DNA of 15,056 bases, from NCBI GenBank assembly GCA_002352375.1, contig DEIH01000002.1, positions 11,358 to 26,413 on the forward strand, read 5' to 3'. Each line of letters starts with the position of its first letter. The stretch's first letter is position 1. This document shows positions 14,712 through 15,056 of this stretch, in pieces. The translations under genes and the position numbers were made by a program. This DNA comes from Spirochaeta sp. UBA2779 (lineage in GTDB: Bacteria > Spirochaetota > Spirochaetia > DSM-2461). Under the pieces are notes generated by a model, which was not told where the DNA came from, ran no database searches, and worked only from the letters and a program-made list of their open reading frames with translations.

Positions 14712-15056
14712 TCAGTCTGAAGCGGAGGGTTCGCCAAATTTCCCGGCCTTTTCAATAAACAAACCCATAAAAAGAACCAGAACCACCGTCAGACCGAGCC
14801 GGAGAGCCATAAACTTAAGACCGAGAAATCTCATTTCCACCAGCTCCTGAGGCAGCTTGATACAGGCCCAGGCTGAAAGAAAGATTACGATATTGGCCGT
14901 TCGGGCACCCTTCTTCAACAAAGAAGCCGCCAGGGGGAAGGCCACATACAAAGGCCCGGTGGGGATCATTCCCAGAAAAAATGCCAGGGCAAGACCGCTG
15001 ATTCCAGAACTGTGCCCCAGATACTTTATCACCGTTTCATTTTTTACCCACACCGA
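14712..15056 (-). CDS. C-terminal part of an ArsP/DUF318-type membrane permease
   Basis: The frame is open to the right edge, so only about the last 114 codons are present and the real start lies outside the window; a GTG at 15053 is probably internal. Three or four membrane segments are seen, with GISGLALAFFLGMIPTGPLY and AAFPL-type stretches (GPLYVAFPLAASLLKKGAR) that recall the second half of predicted permeases of the UPF0718/DUF318 group. Some relatives export organoarsenicals, but most are uncharacterised. The tail ends KFGEPSASD. The gap of 112 bases to the ABC operon carries that operon's candidate promoter, so the two are probably separate units. Confidence 0.65.
   Translation of the reverse strand, partial: SVWVKNETVIKYLGHSSGISGLALAFFLGMIPTGPLYVAFPLAASLLKKGARTANIVIFLSAWACIKLPQELVEMRFLGLKFMALRLGLTVVLVLFMGLFIEKAGKFGEPSASD

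Overview
The window reads like a bacterial chromosome of moderate GC content with tightly packed operons. It most likely comes from a free-living spirochaete of the Spirochaetaceae type. The clue is the periplasmic binding protein near the right end, whose signal peptide ends in AFA followed by GGQSEEP, a junction I associate with that group; this is inference, not proof. I see no CRISPR array, insertion sequence, tRNA or rRNA.

Layout, left to right. (1) The first 45 bases hold the start of a leftward gene cut by the window edge. (2) A rightward operon follows at 285-2843: a PhoU-like DUF47 protein, a PiT phosphate permease and an unusual long adenylate-kinase-like protein. An AT-rich leader with two adjacent perfect palindromes precedes it. 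(3) A bidirectional terminator at 2859-2894 separates it from a converging leftward operon at 2920-6110: an unrecognised 254-aa protein, a Na+/phosphate cotransporter with a PhoU-like tail, and a CYTH (triphosphate tunnel)-like protein. (4) Upstream of that operon, also leftward, is a two-component pair at 6241-9391: a membrane sensor kinase and an NtrC-family sigma-54 activator. (5) A divergent DUF438/hemerythrin/PAS protein lies at 9503-10708. (6) A leftward ABC importer operon at 10796-14599 (binding protein, ATPase, fused double permease) belongs to the Fe3+/sugar-phosphate/phosphonate group. (7) The end of a leftward ArsP/DUF318-type permease is cut by the right edge.

How the parts may fit together: the 254-aa gene that opens the Na+/phosphate operon has a near-consensus sigma-54 promoter (TGGCATG-N4-TTGCT, GG-N10-GC) at 6131-6148. 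It lies just downstream of a gene for a sigma-54 activator, and a 19-bp palindrome sits about 110-125 bases upstream of the predicted transcription start, where activators usually bind. This suggests a self-contained module in which the sensor kinase and NtrC-type regulator control a phosphate-uptake operon through sigma-54, rather than through PhoR/PhoB. Both phosphate operons end in genes of phosphoanhydride-type families (an adenylate kinase relative and a CYTH protein), which could link uptake to nucleotide or polyphosphate metabolism. The regulatory link, the CYTH function and the altered kinase substrate are hypotheses.
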